A stretch of 64,000 nt of DNA from Pseudomonas capeferrum. GTDB lineage: Bacteria; Pseudomonadota; Gammaproteobacteria; Pseudomonadales; Pseudomonadaceae. Below, piece after piece: positions 1 through 11,383 of this stretch (the first letter of the stretch is position 1; the number at the start of each line of letters is the position of its first letter). The notes below the pieces were generated by a model. It worked only from the letters and a program-made list of their open reading frames with translations. It had not been told where the DNA came from and did not search any database. The stretch lies in NCBI RefSeq assembly GCF_000731675.1, contig NZ_JMIT01000002.1, positions 409,456 through 473,455 on the forward strand, read 5' to 3'. The position numbers and the translations under genes were made by a program.

Positions 1-1838
<1,838 letters not shown>

Positions 1839-2083
1839 GAGAAGCCTGATTCCTTTTTCTGGTGAAACTTCGCAGCTCCATCAAGGGCCGAACGAAGCTC
1901 GCCGCCGCGACGCGCAGTGGTGCGACGACTTACGACAAATCAATGAGTTGTGCCATGGATCTGCGCAAATTTGGCCGCCGTGATGGGCGGTCTTGGAAAC
2001 TGCCGGATGTTATCACAAAGGCGGCCGGCAAGTGTACGCCATGGTTTCTCACAGCCGCCAATGATGCCGCGCCGGACACCCCT

Positions 2084-3160
2084 TCAGTGCAGGCGCTTGC
2101 GGCACATCAATTGAGCCAGCTTGGCGGTATCCGGGCGCTCGACCATGCCACGCTCGGTCACGATCACGTCGATCAGGTCCGCCGGGGTCACATCGAATAC
2201 CGGGTTGAACACCTCGACATCCGGTGCTACGCGGGTGCCAGCGTAATCCAGCAACTCGTCGGCATCGCGCTCTTCGAGCGGGATATCCTCGCCCGTGGCC
2301 AGGTTGAGGTCGATGCTGGTGCTCGGCGCCACCACCATGAAGCGCACACCGTGGTGCATGGCACTGACCGCCAGTTGATAGGTGCCGATCTTGCTCGCCA
2401 CATCGCCATTGGCGGCAATGCAGTCGGCACCGACCACCACCCAGGTAATGCCCTTGGTCTTCATCAGGTGGGCCAGGGCCGAATCGGCGCACAACGTGAC
2501 CGGGATGCCTTCGTTGGCCAGCTCCCAGGCAGTCAGGCGCGAGCCTTGCAGCCAGGGGCGGGTCTCGCCGGCGTAGACCCGCTCGACCATGCCTTCCAGG
2601 TACCCCGCGCGGATCACCCCCAGCGCGGTGCCGAAACCACCGCTGGCCAGGGCGCCGGCATTGCCGTAGGTGAGCAGGGTCTGGGCATTGCCCTGATGAC
2701 GGCGAATCAGCTCGATGCCGTGTTGGGCCATGGTCAGGTTGGCTTCGCGATCGCTTTCATGGATCGCCACCGCTTCGGCCTCCAGCACCGCCAGCACGTC
2801 GTCTTCCGGGCGCAGGCGCTGCAGGCGCTCGCGCATGCGGTTCAGCGCCCAGAACAGGTTGGCAGCAGTGGGGCGCGCCTCGGCCAGGCTGAGGAAGTCC
2901 TCTTCCAGGTCGAGCTCCCAGTCGCCGCCCTCGGCCAGCCGTTCTTCCAGGGCCAGGACCAGGCCGTAGGCCGCAGCAATACCGATGGCCGATGCGCCGC
3001 GCACGGCCATGTCACGGATCGCTGCCACCACCTGCGCGACATTGTCGCAGGCCAGCCAGCATTCCTGCGACGGCAGCAAGCGCTGGTCGAGCAGATGCAG
3101 AACGCCGCCTTGCCAGCGGATCGCGGTCACCTTCTCCGCCGCCAAAAGTCGCTCGCGCAT
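2084..3160 (-). CDS. mtnA: Methylthioribose-1-phosphate isomerase
   Basis: Isomerises 5-methylthioribose-1-phosphate to 5-methylthioribulose-1-phosphate in the cytosolic methionine salvage pathway. The protein is 358 residues, the usual length. It carries the family motifs [13 protein letters not shown] near residue 70, [12 protein letters not shown] near 160 and [20 protein letters not shown] near 240, with the conserved Cys and Asp. I chose the ATG at 3160 because GGGGAGAGG lies just upstream; an in-frame ATG nine codons earlier has no such site. The gene is divergent from ubiG, with 110 bases between them that must hold both promoters. No other mtn gene is next to it, as is usual in Pseudomonas, where the pathway genes are scattered. 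Confidence 0.97.
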   Translation of the reverse strand: MRERLLAAEKVTAIRWQGGVLHLLDQRLLPSQECWLACDNVAQVVAAIRDMAVRGASAIGIAAAYGLVLALEERLAEGGDWELDLEEDFLSLAEARPTAANLFWALNRMRERLQRLRPEDDVLAVLEAEAVAIHESDREANLTMAQHGIELIRRHQGNAQTLLTYGNAGALASGGFGTALGVIRAGYLEGMVERVYAGETRPWLQGSRLTAWELANEGIPVTLCADSALAHLMKTKGITWVVVGADCIAANGDVASKIGTYQLAVSAMHHGVRFMVVAPSTSIDLNLATGEDIPLEERDADELLDYAGTRVAPDVEVFNPVFDVTPADLIDVIVTERGMVERPDTAKLAQLMCRKRLH

Positions 3161-3270
3161 CGCCTCTCCCCGTCGTTCGGATATCAAAAGCCGGCGATTA
3201 TAGCGACCCTCGGCCTTGAGCGCTCGGGTATACTCCGGCCCAATTTAGCGAAGTTTCAGAGGACTCTTAA

Positions 3271-3969
3271 ATGAGCAACGTCGACCACGCCGAAATTGCC
3301 AAGTTCGAAGCCTTGGCCCACCGCTGGTGGGACCGTGAAAGCGAGTTCAAGCCGCTGCATGAAATCAACCCGTTGCGCGTCAACTGGATCGACGAGCGGG
3401 TCGGCCTGGCTGGCAAGAAGGTGCTGGACGTGGGCTGCGGTGGCGGCATTCTCAGCGAATCCATGGCCCTGCGTGGCGCCAAGGTAACCGGCATCGACAT
3501 GGGCGAGGCACCGTTGGCGGTGGCCCAACTGCACCAGCTGGAATCCGGTGTCGAGGTGGAGTATCGGCAGATCACCGCCGAGGCGCTGGCCGAAGAGATG
3601 CCCGAGCAGTTCGACGTGGTCACCTGCCTGGAGATGCTCGAGCACGTCCCCGACCCTTCGTCGGTGATCCGCGCCTGCTACCGCATGGTCAAGCCCGGCG
3701 GCCAGGTGTTCTTCTCCACCATCAACCGCAACCCCAAGGCCTACCTACTGGCCATCGTCGGCGCCGAGTACGTGCTGAAGATGCTGCCGCGCGGTACCCA
3801 CGACTTCAAGAAGTTCATCCGCCCCTCGGAGCTTGGCGCCTGGAGCCGCGCTGCCGGCCTTGAGGTCAAGGACATCATCGGGCTGACCTACAACCCGCTG
3901 ACCAAGCACTACAAGCTGTGCGGCGATGTGGACGTCAACTACATGATCCAGACCCTGCGCGAGGAATGA
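3271..3969 (+). CDS. ubiG: Ubiquinone biosynthesis O-methyltransferase
   Basis: SAM-dependent methyltransferase that carries out both O-methylation steps of ubiquinone synthesis. The protein is 232 residues, the normal size. The class I SAM-binding motif [13 protein letters not shown] is near residue 50 and the post-motif EMLEHVPDP near 120; the C-terminus [14 protein letters not shown] is characteristic of UbiG. GAGGA precedes the ATG. It leads a three-gene run: mupP begins two bases after its stop and yciK follows 42 bases later. The co-directional packing suggests one transcript starting in the ubiG/mtnA gap. Confidence 0.98.
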   Translation: MSNVDHAEIAKFEALAHRWWDRESEFKPLHEINPLRVNWIDERVGLAGKKVLDVGCGGGILSESMALRGAKVTGIDMGEAPLAVAQLHQLESGVEVEYRQITAEALAEEMPEQFDVVTCLEMLEHVPDPSSVIRACYRMVKPGGQVFFSTINRNPKAYLLAIVGAEYVLKMLPRGTHDFKKFIRPSELGAWSRAAGLEVKDIIGLTYNPLTKHYKLCGDVDVNYMIQTLREE

Positions 3970-3971
3970 GC

Positions 3972-4643
3972 ATGCGTTTGCGAGCGGTACTCTTCGACAT
4001 GGACGGCACCCTGCTCGACACGGCGCCGGACTTCATCGCCATCTGCCAGGCCATGCTCGCCGAACGCGGTTTGCCGGCGGTGGACGACAACCTGATTCGC
4101 GGGGTGATTTCCGGTGGCGCCCGCGCCATGGTCGCCACCACCTTCGCCATGGACCCGGAGGCCGAAGGTTTCGAGGCCCTGCGCCTGGAATTCCTCGAGC
4201 GCTACCAGCGCGACTGCGCGGTGCACAGCAAGCTGTTCGACGGCATGAGCGAGCTGCTGGCCGACATCGAAAAAGGCAACCTGGTGTGGGGCGTGGTCAC
4301 CAACAAACCGATGCGCTTCGCCGAACCGATCATGCAACGCCTGGGCCTGGCCGAGCGCTCGGCGCTGCTGATCTGCCCGGACCACGTGAAAAACAGCAAG
4401 CCCGACCCCGAGCCGCTGATCCTGGCCTGCAAGACCCTGAACCTGGACCCGGCCAGCGTTCTGTTCGTCGGCGATGACCTGCGCGATATCGAGTCTGGCC
4501 GCGATGCCGGCACCCGCACGGCGGCGGTGCGCTACGGCTATATTCATCCAGAAGACAACCCCAACAACTGGGGTGCCGACGTGGTGGTGGACCACCCGCT
4601 GGAACTGCGCAAGGTGATCGACAGCGCGCTGTGCGGCTGCTGA
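3972..4643 (+). CDS. mupP: N-acetylmuramic acid 6-phosphate phosphatase (HAD family)
   Basis: HAD-superfamily phosphatase of the Pseudomonas cell-wall recycling pathway, which dephosphorylates MurNAc-6-phosphate so that MurNAc can feed UDP-MurNAc synthesis without passing through MurA. The protein is 223 residues. It has the HAD nucleophile motif DMDGTLLDT at residues 9-17, motif II VTNKP near 107 and motif [13 protein letters not shown] near 165. The start at 3972 follows GAGG by seven bases; an ATG two codons earlier overlaps the ubiG stop and is possible. Older annotations call this gene gph. In Pseudomonas the copy between ubiG and yciK is mupP, so the assignment rests partly on context. 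Confidence 0.9.
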   Translation: MRLRAVLFDMDGTLLDTAPDFIAICQAMLAERGLPAVDDNLIRGVISGGARAMVATTFAMDPEAEGFEALRLEFLERYQRDCAVHSKLFDGMSELLADIEKGNLVWGVVTNKPMRFAEPIMQRLGLAERSALLICPDHVKNSKPDPEPLILACKTLNLDPASVLFVGDDLRDIESGRDAGTRTAAVRYGYIHPEDNPNNWGADVVVDHPLELRKVIDSALCGC

Positions 4644-4685
4644 GCGTCAAGCGCCAGCACCGCCCATAGAAATAGGGAATAGACA

Positions 4686-5426
4686 ATGTTCGACTACACC
4701 GCCCGCCCCGACCTGCTCAAAGGCCGGGTCATCCTGGTGACCGGTGCCGGCCGCGGCATCGGTGCCGCGGCCGCCAAGGCCTATGCCGCACTGGGCGCCA
4801 CCACGCTGCTGCTGGGCAAGACCGAGGCCAACCTCAACGAGGTCTACGACCAGATCGAGGCCGCCGGGCACCCGCAACCGGTGGTGATCCCGTTCAACCT
4901 GGAAACCGCCCTGCCCCACCAGTACGACGAGCTGGCGGTCATGATCGAAGACCAGTTCGGGCGCCTCGACGGCCTGCTCAACAACGCCTCGATCATCGGC
5001 CCGCGCACGCCACTGGAGCAGTTGTCGGGTGACAACTTCATGCGCGTGATGCACATCAACGTCAATGCCACCTTCATGCTCACCAGCACCCTGTTGCCGC
5101 TGCTCAAGCTGTCGGAGGACGCCTCGGTGGTGTTCACCTCCAGCAGCGTCGGACGCAAAGGCCGGGCTTACTGGGGCGCTTACGGGGTGTCGAAGTTCGC
5201 CACCGAAGGCCTGATGCAGACCTTGGCCGACGAACTGGAAGGGGTTGCACCCGTGCGTTCCAACAGCATCAACCCAGGCGCCACGCGCACGGCGATGCGG
5301 GCCCAGGCCTACCCGAGCGAGAACCCGCAGAACAACCCGCTGCCGGAAGAGATCATGCCGGTGTACCTGTACCTGATGGGGCCGGACAGCACCGGGGTGA
5401 ATGGGCAGGCGTTCAACGCCCAGTGA
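4686..5426 (+). CDS. yciK: YciK-family short-chain dehydrogenase
   Basis: NAD(P)-dependent short-chain dehydrogenase of 246 residues, cytosolic, with no established physiological substrate. The Rossmann motif TGAGRGIGAAAA lies near residue 19, LNNASIIGP near 98 and the catalytic GAYGVSKFA (Tyr and Lys) near 164. The family typically ends with a region like NPLPEEIMPVYLYLMG, seen here. It is the third gene of the ubiG-mupP-yciK run. A 15-bp inverted repeat follows 12 bases after the stop and probably terminates transcription against the convergent TenA-like gene. Confidence 0.93.
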   Translation: MFDYTARPDLLKGRVILVTGAGRGIGAAAAKAYAALGATTLLLGKTEANLNEVYDQIEAAGHPQPVVIPFNLETALPHQYDELAVMIEDQFGRLDGLLNNASIIGPRTPLEQLSGDNFMRVMHINVNATFMLTSTLLPLLKLSEDASVVFTSSSVGRKGRAYWGAYGVSKFATEGLMQTLADELEGVAPVRSNSINPGATRTAMRAQAYPSENPQNNPLPEEIMPVYLYLMGPDSTGVNGQAFNAQ

Positions 5427-5438
5427 TTTGCGGGCTGT

Positions 5439-5484
5439 CTGTGCTGGCCTCTTTGTCGGTAAGCCCGCGAAGAGGCCAGCACAG
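5439..5484. repeat. REP-type inverted repeat between convergent genes
   Basis: CTGTGCTGGCCTCTT at 5439-5453 is matched perfectly by AAGAGGCCAGCACAG at 5470-5484. The loop carries GTAAGCCCGCG, part of the P. putida REP consensus. It sits between the stops of yciK and the leftward TenA-like gene and could act as a bidirectional transcript end or mRNA stabiliser. Confidence 0.8.
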
Positions 5485-5492
5485 GCAGACGA

Positions 5493-6278
5493 TCAGCCTG
5501 CCGCCAAGGCCGGCCGCACCCGCCCCTGCTGACGCCCTTCCAGCTGCATGCAGTGCTCCAGGAACAGGTACATGCAGTCGTAGCTCTTGCAGATCGCCCG
5601 ACGCAATTCGGTACGCAACCCCAACGTCGGGTTCTCCCCCGCCAAGGTGCAGATGATTTCCAGCGCTTCCCACGGGTGCGCATCGTCGTACTGCGCATGC
5701 ATCTTCAGCCACTTCATGGCGCGCTTGCGCTGGTCCTCGGGGAAGCCCATGGCATAGGTGTCATTGGCGCACACCACCGCTGACCACTCCCCGGTCGCGC
5801 CTTCGATGGCATAGTTGGTCGCCGCCATGGAAATCGCCAGGTTTTCGGTGGCACACACCCGCCAGCACCAGTCGTTTAGCCCGTTCAATTCAGGCGGTAC
5901 TTCCTGGGCCTGCAGCTCATGCAGGTGAATGCCATGGGCATGGCACCAGTGCACCCAATAGTCGGCATGGTTGAGTTCGACCCGGATGTTGCGCATCAAC
6001 CAGCGCCGCGCCATGTCTTCGCCAGGGTGGCGGCCATAGCGGGTCTTGGTCAGGTTATGGGCCATGTACAGCGAAAACTGCTCGACCACCGGCCAGCCGC
6101 CGATCAGGTACTGACGGATGGTCGATGGCTTCAGCCGACCATCGCGCAGGCGCTCGTACAGTTCATGCTCGACCACCCGGCGCTTGCTTTCGCGGCACTC
6201 TTCAATGAGTTGCTGAGCCCATTGGGGGTAACTGGCGGGGTCCATCAATGGCCCGATACGAACGAATGCATCAATCAC
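5493..6278 (-). CDS. TenA/PqqC-like (heme-oxygenase fold) protein
   Basis: A 261-residue protein of the TenA/PqqC/heme-oxygenase-like helical superfamily, usually annotated in Pseudomonas as a TenA-family regulator. Aromatic and acidic motifs such as YLIGGWPVVEQFSLYMAHNL near residue 58, NHADYWVHWCHAHG near 103 and HAQYDDAHPWEALEII near 193 fit a helical metal- or cofactor-binding bundle. Two motifs (ELNHADYWxxW and HAQYDDAHPWE) could supply a dimetal site, which is my inference. The start is a GTG at 6278 with a clear AAGGAG seven bases upstream; a later ATG at codon 12 lacks one. It lies 62 bases downstream of the GGDEF/EAL gene on the same strand, so co-transcription is possible. True thiaminase activity is not indicated. 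Confidence 0.75.
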   Translation of the reverse strand: MIDAFVRIGPLMDPASYPQWAQQLIEECRESKRRVVEHELYERLRDGRLKPSTIRQYLIGGWPVVEQFSLYMAHNLTKTRYGRHPGEDMARRWLMRNIRVELNHADYWVHWCHAHGIHLHELQAQEVPPELNGLNDWCWRVCATENLAISMAATNYAIEGATGEWSAVVCANDTYAMGFPEDQRKRAMKWLKMHAQYDDAHPWEALEIICTLAGENPTLGLRTELRRAICKSYDCMYLFLEHCMQLEGRQQGRVRPALAAG

Positions 6279-6340
6279 TTTCAGCTCCTTGATCCATGTG
6301 ATTTTTCGGACGTCTTGTGTCAGCGAAAGCCGCTGTCTAA

Positions 6341-8797
6341 CTAGCGAAATGTGCCAGGTGCCCGCTGCAACAGAGGCCTGGCGGCGATCCGTTGGCGTTG
6401 CAGACTGTCACAGGTGAACACCTGGGGGCGTTCGATCAGGTAGCCCTGGGCGTAATCCACGCCGATTTCCTGCAGGGCCTGCTCGATCAAGGGGGTTTCG
6501 ACGAACTCGGCAATGGTCCGCTTGCCCATCACATGACCGATGTGGTTGATGACCTCCACCATGGCTCGATTGACCGGGTCGTCGAGCATGTCTTTGACGA
6601 AACTACCGTCTATCTTCAGAAAATCCACGGGCAAATGCTTCAAATAGGCGAACGACGACATCCCGGCACAGAAGTCGTCGAGCGAGAACCTGCAGCCTAG
6701 CCCTTTCAGTTCGTTGATGAAGCGAATAGCACTGCCAAGGTTGGCAATCGCACTGGTTTCGGTGATCTCGAAGCAGATCATGCGCGGCGGGATGGCGTAC
6801 TCGACGAACAACCGCTGCAGGTACTCGAGAAACTTGTCGTCACCAATGCTCGACCCCGACAAGTTGATCGCGCAGATGGACAATGGCCCTTCGCGGCCTT
6901 CATCCAGGCACTGGCGGATGACCTGAAACACATTACGCACCACCCAGCGGTCAAGGGCGGTCATCAGGCCGTAACGTTCGGCCGCCGGGATGAAGCTGCT
7001 GGGCAGGATGGTACGGCCACTCTCATCATGCAGGCGCAGCAGGATCTCGATATGCCCAGGGCCATCGATGGCCTTCAACGCGGCGATTTCCTGGGCGTAC
7101 AGGCAGAAGCGGTTTTCTTCAAGGGCCACGTGCAAGCGCTGTATCCAGGCCATCTCGCCAAAGCGCATGGACAGCTCGCTGTCGTCGGCGTGGTACACCT
7201 GGACCCGGTTGCGACCCTTTTCCTTAGCCATGTAGCAGGCCATGTCGGCGGCGCGCAGCAAGGTTTCCAGGGTGCCGGGTGCCTGCGCCATGTTCACCAG
7301 GCCAATGCTCACCGTGGTGACGAACGGCCGCCCCTTCCACACAAAATGCAGGCTCTGGACCATCTGACGCAACTGCTCGGCAATGCGCTCGGCCTGGTCC
7401 GGCGGGCAGTTTTCCAGCAGCACGCCGAACTCGTCACCGCCCAGCCGGGCCAGGGTGTCGCCTTCACGCAGGCCGGACTGCAACACGGCGCAGATATGCC
7501 GCAACAGCTCGTCACCCGCAGCATGGCCACAGGTATCGTTGACCAGCTTGAACTGGTCCAGGTCGAGGAACATCAGCGAATGCCGCCCCGCCTGGCGCGC
7601 CAGGCCGTTGAGCGCCAGCTCCAGGCGGTATTCGAACTCGCGGCGGTTGGCCAGGCCGGTCAAGGCGTCATGGGTCGCCTGCCAGGACAGGTTGGCGATG
7701 TACTGGCGCTCCTGGGTCATGTCGTGCAGTACCAGCACGATGCCACTGACCTGCCCGTCGCTGACAATGGGCGAACCCACCAGGTTTATCGACACGGTGC
7801 TGCCATCCAGGCGCTGGATCAGCCTGGCATGCTCGGCGCCACCCCTGAGGCTGCCGCTGAGTACCTGCTCGACCAGGCTGCGGCCATCTTCCTCGGCCTG
7901 TTCGTCCACCAGGCTGAACAACGCCGAAAGCGGCAAGCCCTGAGCCTGCCCGGCCTGCCAGTGGGTAAGCTGTTCGGCGGCGGGGTTCATGTAGCCGATG
8001 CTGCCTTCGACGTCGGTGGTAATGACTGCATCGCCAATGGCCTGCAGGGTAATCTGCGCCCGCTCCTTTTCTGCTTGCAAGGCACTGGCGAATGCCTGGC
8101 GCTGGGCCAGCAACTTGCTGGAACGGCGCCAGGCGATGGTGATGAGGACCAGCGCGGTGAGCAGGTTGGTGATCAGCAACACTTGCAGCAGCACGCGCGA
8201 CCCCTCCCCCAGCGCGTCGCTGAAGGCTCTGGCGGCCGGGGTGACCCCTTCGTTGATGGCGACGATACGGGCCTTCCAGTCGCTGATGGTGCGGGCATCG
8301 ACCGGGCCCTCGGCAAACCCTTTGCGCATTTCGCTGGCAAGCACATCCAGCTGGCCCAGGTAGCGGTCGCCGATGTCCCAGTAGTCGATGGCCGTCTGCA
8401 TGTAGCTGATGTTGCGGAAGTTGCGATAGAACCAGATGATGCGTTCGACGTCGTTGGCGTGGTTGCCGCCCTGCAGCACAGCTTGGCGCGCAGCGTTCAG
8501 GTCTGGGTTGGGCTGATCGAGTACCTCACGCAACTGGTGGTCGCCTTGGGGCACCGTGATGGCCTGGCGGTAACGCTGGTACGTGCCTTCATCACGGTTG
8601 TCGGCGTACAGGTTGAGGTAATAGATGGCGTCTTTCTGAGCCTTGGACCACAAGCTCTCGCCCGCTACATAGGCCCGCACCGCCGAGAGCGTATAAAGGC
8701 TGATACTGCCCAGCGCCGCCTGGAAAACCACGACGGCGATGAAGGGCCAGATGATACCGAGCAACTTCGGCGCTTCTAGAGTGCGATGTCCCTTCAT
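6341..8797 (-). CDS. Membrane PAS-GGDEF-EAL cyclic-di-GMP protein
   Basis: An 818-residue inner-membrane protein that probably controls cyclic-di-GMP. Transmembrane segments at about 12-36 and 201-223 flank a roughly 165-residue periplasmic helical sensor. A PAS domain follows at about 244-365, then GGDEF at 370-535 and EAL at 545-805. The GGDEF motif is intact at 453-457, with an RxxD product-inhibition site (444-447) five residues before it. The EAL domain has the ExLxR signature as EILLR (584-588), Asn645, Glu677, Asp707/Asp708, Lys728 and Glu764, so phosphodiesterase chemistry looks possible. Two positions depart from the common form: DDFC for DDFG and AEFVE for AEGVE. Net direction of activity cannot be read from sequence. 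Confidence 0.93.
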   Translation of the reverse strand: MKGHRTLEAPKLLGIIWPFIAVVVFQAALGSISLYTLSAVRAYVAGESLWSKAQKDAIYYLNLYADNRDEGTYQRYRQAITVPQGDHQLREVLDQPNPDLNAARQAVLQGGNHANDVERIIWFYRNFRNISYMQTAIDYWDIGDRYLGQLDVLASEMRKGFAEGPVDARTISDWKARIVAINEGVTPAARAFSDALGEGSRVLLQVLLITNLLTALVLITIAWRRSSKLLAQRQAFASALQAEKERAQITLQAIGDAVITTDVEGSIGYMNPAAEQLTHWQAGQAQGLPLSALFSLVDEQAEEDGRSLVEQVLSGSLRGGAEHARLIQRLDGSTVSINLVGSPIVSDGQVSGIVLVLHDMTQERQYIANLSWQATHDALTGLANRREFEYRLELALNGLARQAGRHSLMFLDLDQFKLVNDTCGHAAGDELLRHICAVLQSGLREGDTLARLGGDEFGVLLENCPPDQAERIAEQLRQMVQSLHFVWKGRPFVTTVSIGLVNMAQAPGTLETLLRAADMACYMAKEKGRNRVQVYHADDSELSMRFGEMAWIQRLHVALEENRFCLYAQEIAALKAIDGPGHIEILLRLHDESGRTILPSSFIPAAERYGLMTALDRWVVRNVFQVIRQCLDEGREGPLSICAINLSGSSIGDDKFLEYLQRLFVEYAIPPRMICFEITETSAIANLGSAIRFINELKGLGCRFSLDDFCAGMSSFAYLKHLPVDFLKIDGSFVKDMLDDPVNRAMVEVINHIGHVMGKRTIAEFVETPLIEQALQEIGVDYAQGYLIERPQVFTCDSLQRQRIAARPLLQRAPGTFR

Positions 8798-8922
8798 GGA
8801 GTCCCTGTCACAGAGCAGATAAGGCTCGAATCAACCCAGACAAGCACAGCGTAGGCCATTTGCCATCTGCGTGGAGGGGATTTTTATGACAGCCTGGCAG
8901 CCTATTCAGCCTGTTGGGGAGC

Positions 8923-10746
8923 TCAGGTTTGCTGAAGGTGCCCGTATAGCTTGGCGTACAACCCACCGTCGGCAATCAGTTGCTGATGGTCGCCATCTTC
9001 GGCCACATGCCCGCCATCGAACACCAGCACCCGATCAGCCTGCTTCACTGCCGACAGGCGGTGGGCGATGATCAGCGTGGTACGGCCATCGAGGAAACGT
9101 GCCAGGGCCTGGTGCAGGTTGTACTCGGTGGCGGCATCCAGCGCCGAGGTGGCTTCGTCGAGGATCACCACCTTGGGTTCGGCCAGCACCATCCGGGCGA
9201 TGGCCAGCCGTTGCCGCTGCCCCCCGGACAGGCGCACGCCAGAGCGCCCGACCACACTGTCCAGGCCTTGCGGCAAAGCCGCGATGGTGGCGTCGAGCTG
9301 CGCAATGCGCAGCGCCTGCCAGCAGGCGTCGTCGCTGCAGTCGCGACCCATGGTCAGGTTGGCGCGTACGCTGTCGTTGAACAACGAAGGGTGCTGCAGC
9401 ACCACCGCGACGTTTTCGCGCAGGGTCTCCAGGCCGATCTCCTGCAGGCTGGCACCGCCAAAGCGGATGGTCCCCGCCTGGGCGCTGTACAGGCCAAGCA
9501 GCAGTTGCACCAAGGTGCTCTTGCCGCCGCCACTGGCCCCCACGATGGCCACCTTCTCGCCCGGGGCAATGGACAGGTCGAGGTGGTCGAGCACTGGCTC
9601 CTCGGCATAGGCAAAGCGCAGGTCGCGAACCTCGATGCCCACCGTTTCGCGCCCCGCAAACGGGTCAGTGGCGGCCGGGTACTGCGGCTCGTCGGCACGC
9701 GCCAGCAACTCGTTGAGCCGGCTCAGGGCACCGCCAGCGGCATAGTAGGCGTATTGCAGGTTGAGCAGTTGCTCCACCGGGCCGATCATGAACCACAGGT
9801 AGCTGAACACGGCCAGCATCTGGCCGATCGACAGGTCGGAAAACAGCACCGTAAGCATCGCCGCAGCGCGGAAGATGTCGATGCCGAACTGGAACAACAA
9901 ACCACTGGCGCGGCCACTGGCGTCGCTTTTCCATTGCGAGTCCACGGCGTAGTCGCGCACTTCCCGCGCACGCAGGCCAAGCCGACCGAGGAAGTAGCCC
10001 TGGCGGTTGCCGGCACGGATCTCCTGGATGGCGTCGAGGGTTTCCGACAGCGCCTGGGTAAAGCGCGCGGTGCTGTCGTTTTCAAGCTTCTTCAGGTGCT
10101 TGACCCGTTTGCCCAGCTGCACGGTGAAGTAGATCACCAGGGGGTTGAACAACAGGATCAGCAGCGCCAGCTGCCAGTGCATCCAGATCAGTATCGCCGC
10201 CGTACCGGTCAGGGTCAGCATGGCCACCAGGAAGCGGCTGAGGGTCTCGCCGACGAACTTGTCGAGGGTGTCCAGGTCGGTGACCAGGTGAGTGGTCACG
10301 GTGCCACTGCCCAGGCTTTCGTATTCCTTGAGGGAAATCCGCTTGAGCCGCTCGATCAGGCGGATGCGCAGGCGGTAGACGATGTCCTTGGCCAACCCGG
10401 CGAACAGCTTGGCCTGCACCACGTTGAAGGCCAGGGCCGCCAGGCGCAGGCAAAGCGTCAGCGCCAGCATCAGGCCGATATAGCCAGCGGCCACCTGCCA
10501 GTTGGCCGGCAGCACCTGGTTCATCCACTTCAGCGCAGCATCGCCGTTGCCAAGCAGCACTTCGTCCACCAGCAGCGGTAGCAGCAAAGGGATCGGCACG
10601 CTGCAACAGGCCGCCAGTACGGCAATCAGATTGGCGGACCAGAGGTTTTTCTTGTGATGCAGGGCCAAGCGGCGGATTTCCGCCCAGCTCAGGCGATCGG
10701 CCGCACTGTGAGGCTTCCCAGGCACAGGGTCGGGTGACCCAGGCAC
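8923..10746 (-). CDS. ABC transporter, fused permease/ATPase (MsbA-like exporter family)
   Basis: Half-size ABC exporter of about 607 residues. The N-terminal half holds six predicted transmembrane helices (for example the hydrophobic stretch IAVLAACCSVPIPLLLPLLV). The C-terminal ATPase has Walker A GASGGGKST, signature LSGGQRQR, Walker B VVILDEATSALD and switch IIAHRLS. It would work as a homodimer in the inner membrane; the substrate is unknown. It follows the DsbA-like gene with almost no gap. The start is uncertain: I placed it at a GTG at 10746, immediately after the DsbA-like stop, but another GTG lies seven codons later and neither has a strong ribosome site. The reading frame also stays open into the upstream gene. 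Confidence 0.88.
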   Translation of the reverse strand: MPGSPDPVPGKPHSAADRLSWAEIRRLALHHKKNLWSANLIAVLAACCSVPIPLLLPLLVDEVLLGNGDAALKWMNQVLPANWQVAAGYIGLMLALTLCLRLAALAFNVVQAKLFAGLAKDIVYRLRIRLIERLKRISLKEYESLGSGTVTTHLVTDLDTLDKFVGETLSRFLVAMLTLTGTAAILIWMHWQLALLILLFNPLVIYFTVQLGKRVKHLKKLENDSTARFTQALSETLDAIQEIRAGNRQGYFLGRLGLRAREVRDYAVDSQWKSDASGRASGLLFQFGIDIFRAAAMLTVLFSDLSIGQMLAVFSYLWFMIGPVEQLLNLQYAYYAAGGALSRLNELLARADEPQYPAATDPFAGRETVGIEVRDLRFAYAEEPVLDHLDLSIAPGEKVAIVGASGGGKSTLVQLLLGLYSAQAGTIRFGGASLQEIGLETLRENVAVVLQHPSLFNDSVRANLTMGRDCSDDACWQALRIAQLDATIAALPQGLDSVVGRSGVRLSGGQRQRLAIARMVLAEPKVVILDEATSALDAATEYNLHQALARFLDGRTTLIIAHRLSAVKQADRVLVFDGGHVAEDGDHQQLIADGGLYAKLYGHLQQT

Positions 10747-10747
10747 A

Positions 10748-11380
10748 TCAAGCACAGGCAGCCTGCTGCAGCCAGCGGCCGAGCAAGGGTTGCAGGCGCT
10801 CCAGAGGCTGGTAGCCATTGGTCAGCAACGCCAGCTGGCCGTTGCGCTCGGCCAGCAGGGTGGGGAAACCGGCAATACCCAGGTCCTGCGCCCAGGTGAA
10901 ATCAGCGGCTGTGGCCACACGGGTGTCGGCGCGGGCGAAGGCCTCGGCGAACGCCGCACGGTCAAAGCCTGCCTGTTCGGCCAGTTCGACCAGTTGCGGC
11001 GCGGTGGTGACGTCGACGCCGGCCGCGTAGAACGAGCCCTGGATCAGCGCCAGCAGTGGCCAGACGCGCTCGGCGTCCAGCTCGCGGGCAGTGACCAGGG
11101 CGCGGCAGGCAGGCTCGGTGTCGTAGACGAACCCATCGGGCATGGCGCCCTCGAAACGAAACGGCTGACCGGTGGCTTCGGCCACCGCCTGCCAATGTTC
11201 GAGGATGTACTTGCGGGTCGAGGCATCCAGGGCGCTGCCGCCCGTGCGCAGGCCGCCTGGCACCACGCGGGTCGGCACGCCGGCATCACGTGCCTGGGCG
11301 ATCAGGGCCGCAGCCACCGGCGCGAAGCCCCAGCACCAGGAGCACATCGGGTCCATCACATAAAGCAGGCGTGCAGACAT
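10748..11380 (-). CDS. DsbA-family (FrnE-like) thioredoxin-fold protein
   Basis: A 210-residue thioredoxin-fold protein of the DsbA/FrnE group. The redox motif C-S-W-C is at residues 13-16 and the cis-proline loop GIAGFPTLL near 168. There is no signal peptide, so it is probably cytosolic, unlike true DsbA. It starts three bases after the trhO stop and ends one base before the likely ABC exporter start, suggesting one transcript trhO-dsbA-like-ABC. GAGG precedes the ATG. Proteins of this type act as disulfide or stress oxidoreductases, but the substrate is unknown. Confidence 0.88.
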   Translation of the reverse strand: MSARLLYVMDPMCSWCWGFAPVAAALIAQARDAGVPTRVVPGGLRTGGSALDASTRKYILEHWQAVAEATGQPFRFEGAMPDGFVYDTEPACRALVTARELDAERVWPLLALIQGSFYAAGVDVTTAPQLVELAEQAGFDRAAFAEAFARADTRVATAADFTWAQDLGIAGFPTLLAERNGQLALLTNGYQPLERLQPLLGRWLQQAACA

Positions 11381-11383
11381 GCA

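Noticed and set aside
5493..6278. Reading the TenA-like protein as a thiaminase or thiamin salvage enzyme.
   Set aside because: No thiamin genes or riboswitch nearby, and the conserved residues fit the wider heme-oxygenase-like fold better.
7028..8779. A 583-codon open frame opposite the GGDEF/EAL gene.
   Set aside because: The minus strand carries clear PAS, GGDEF and EAL domains; the opposite frame is rich in Gln, His and Val with no fold.
8871..9071. A 66-codon frame in the gap before the GGDEF gene.
   Set aside because: It runs into the antisense of the ABC exporter and resembles no protein, although GGAGGGG precedes its ATG.
8980..10581. A 533-codon open frame opposite the ABC exporter.
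   Set aside because: Shadow of the ABC gene, whose ATPase motifs are complete.
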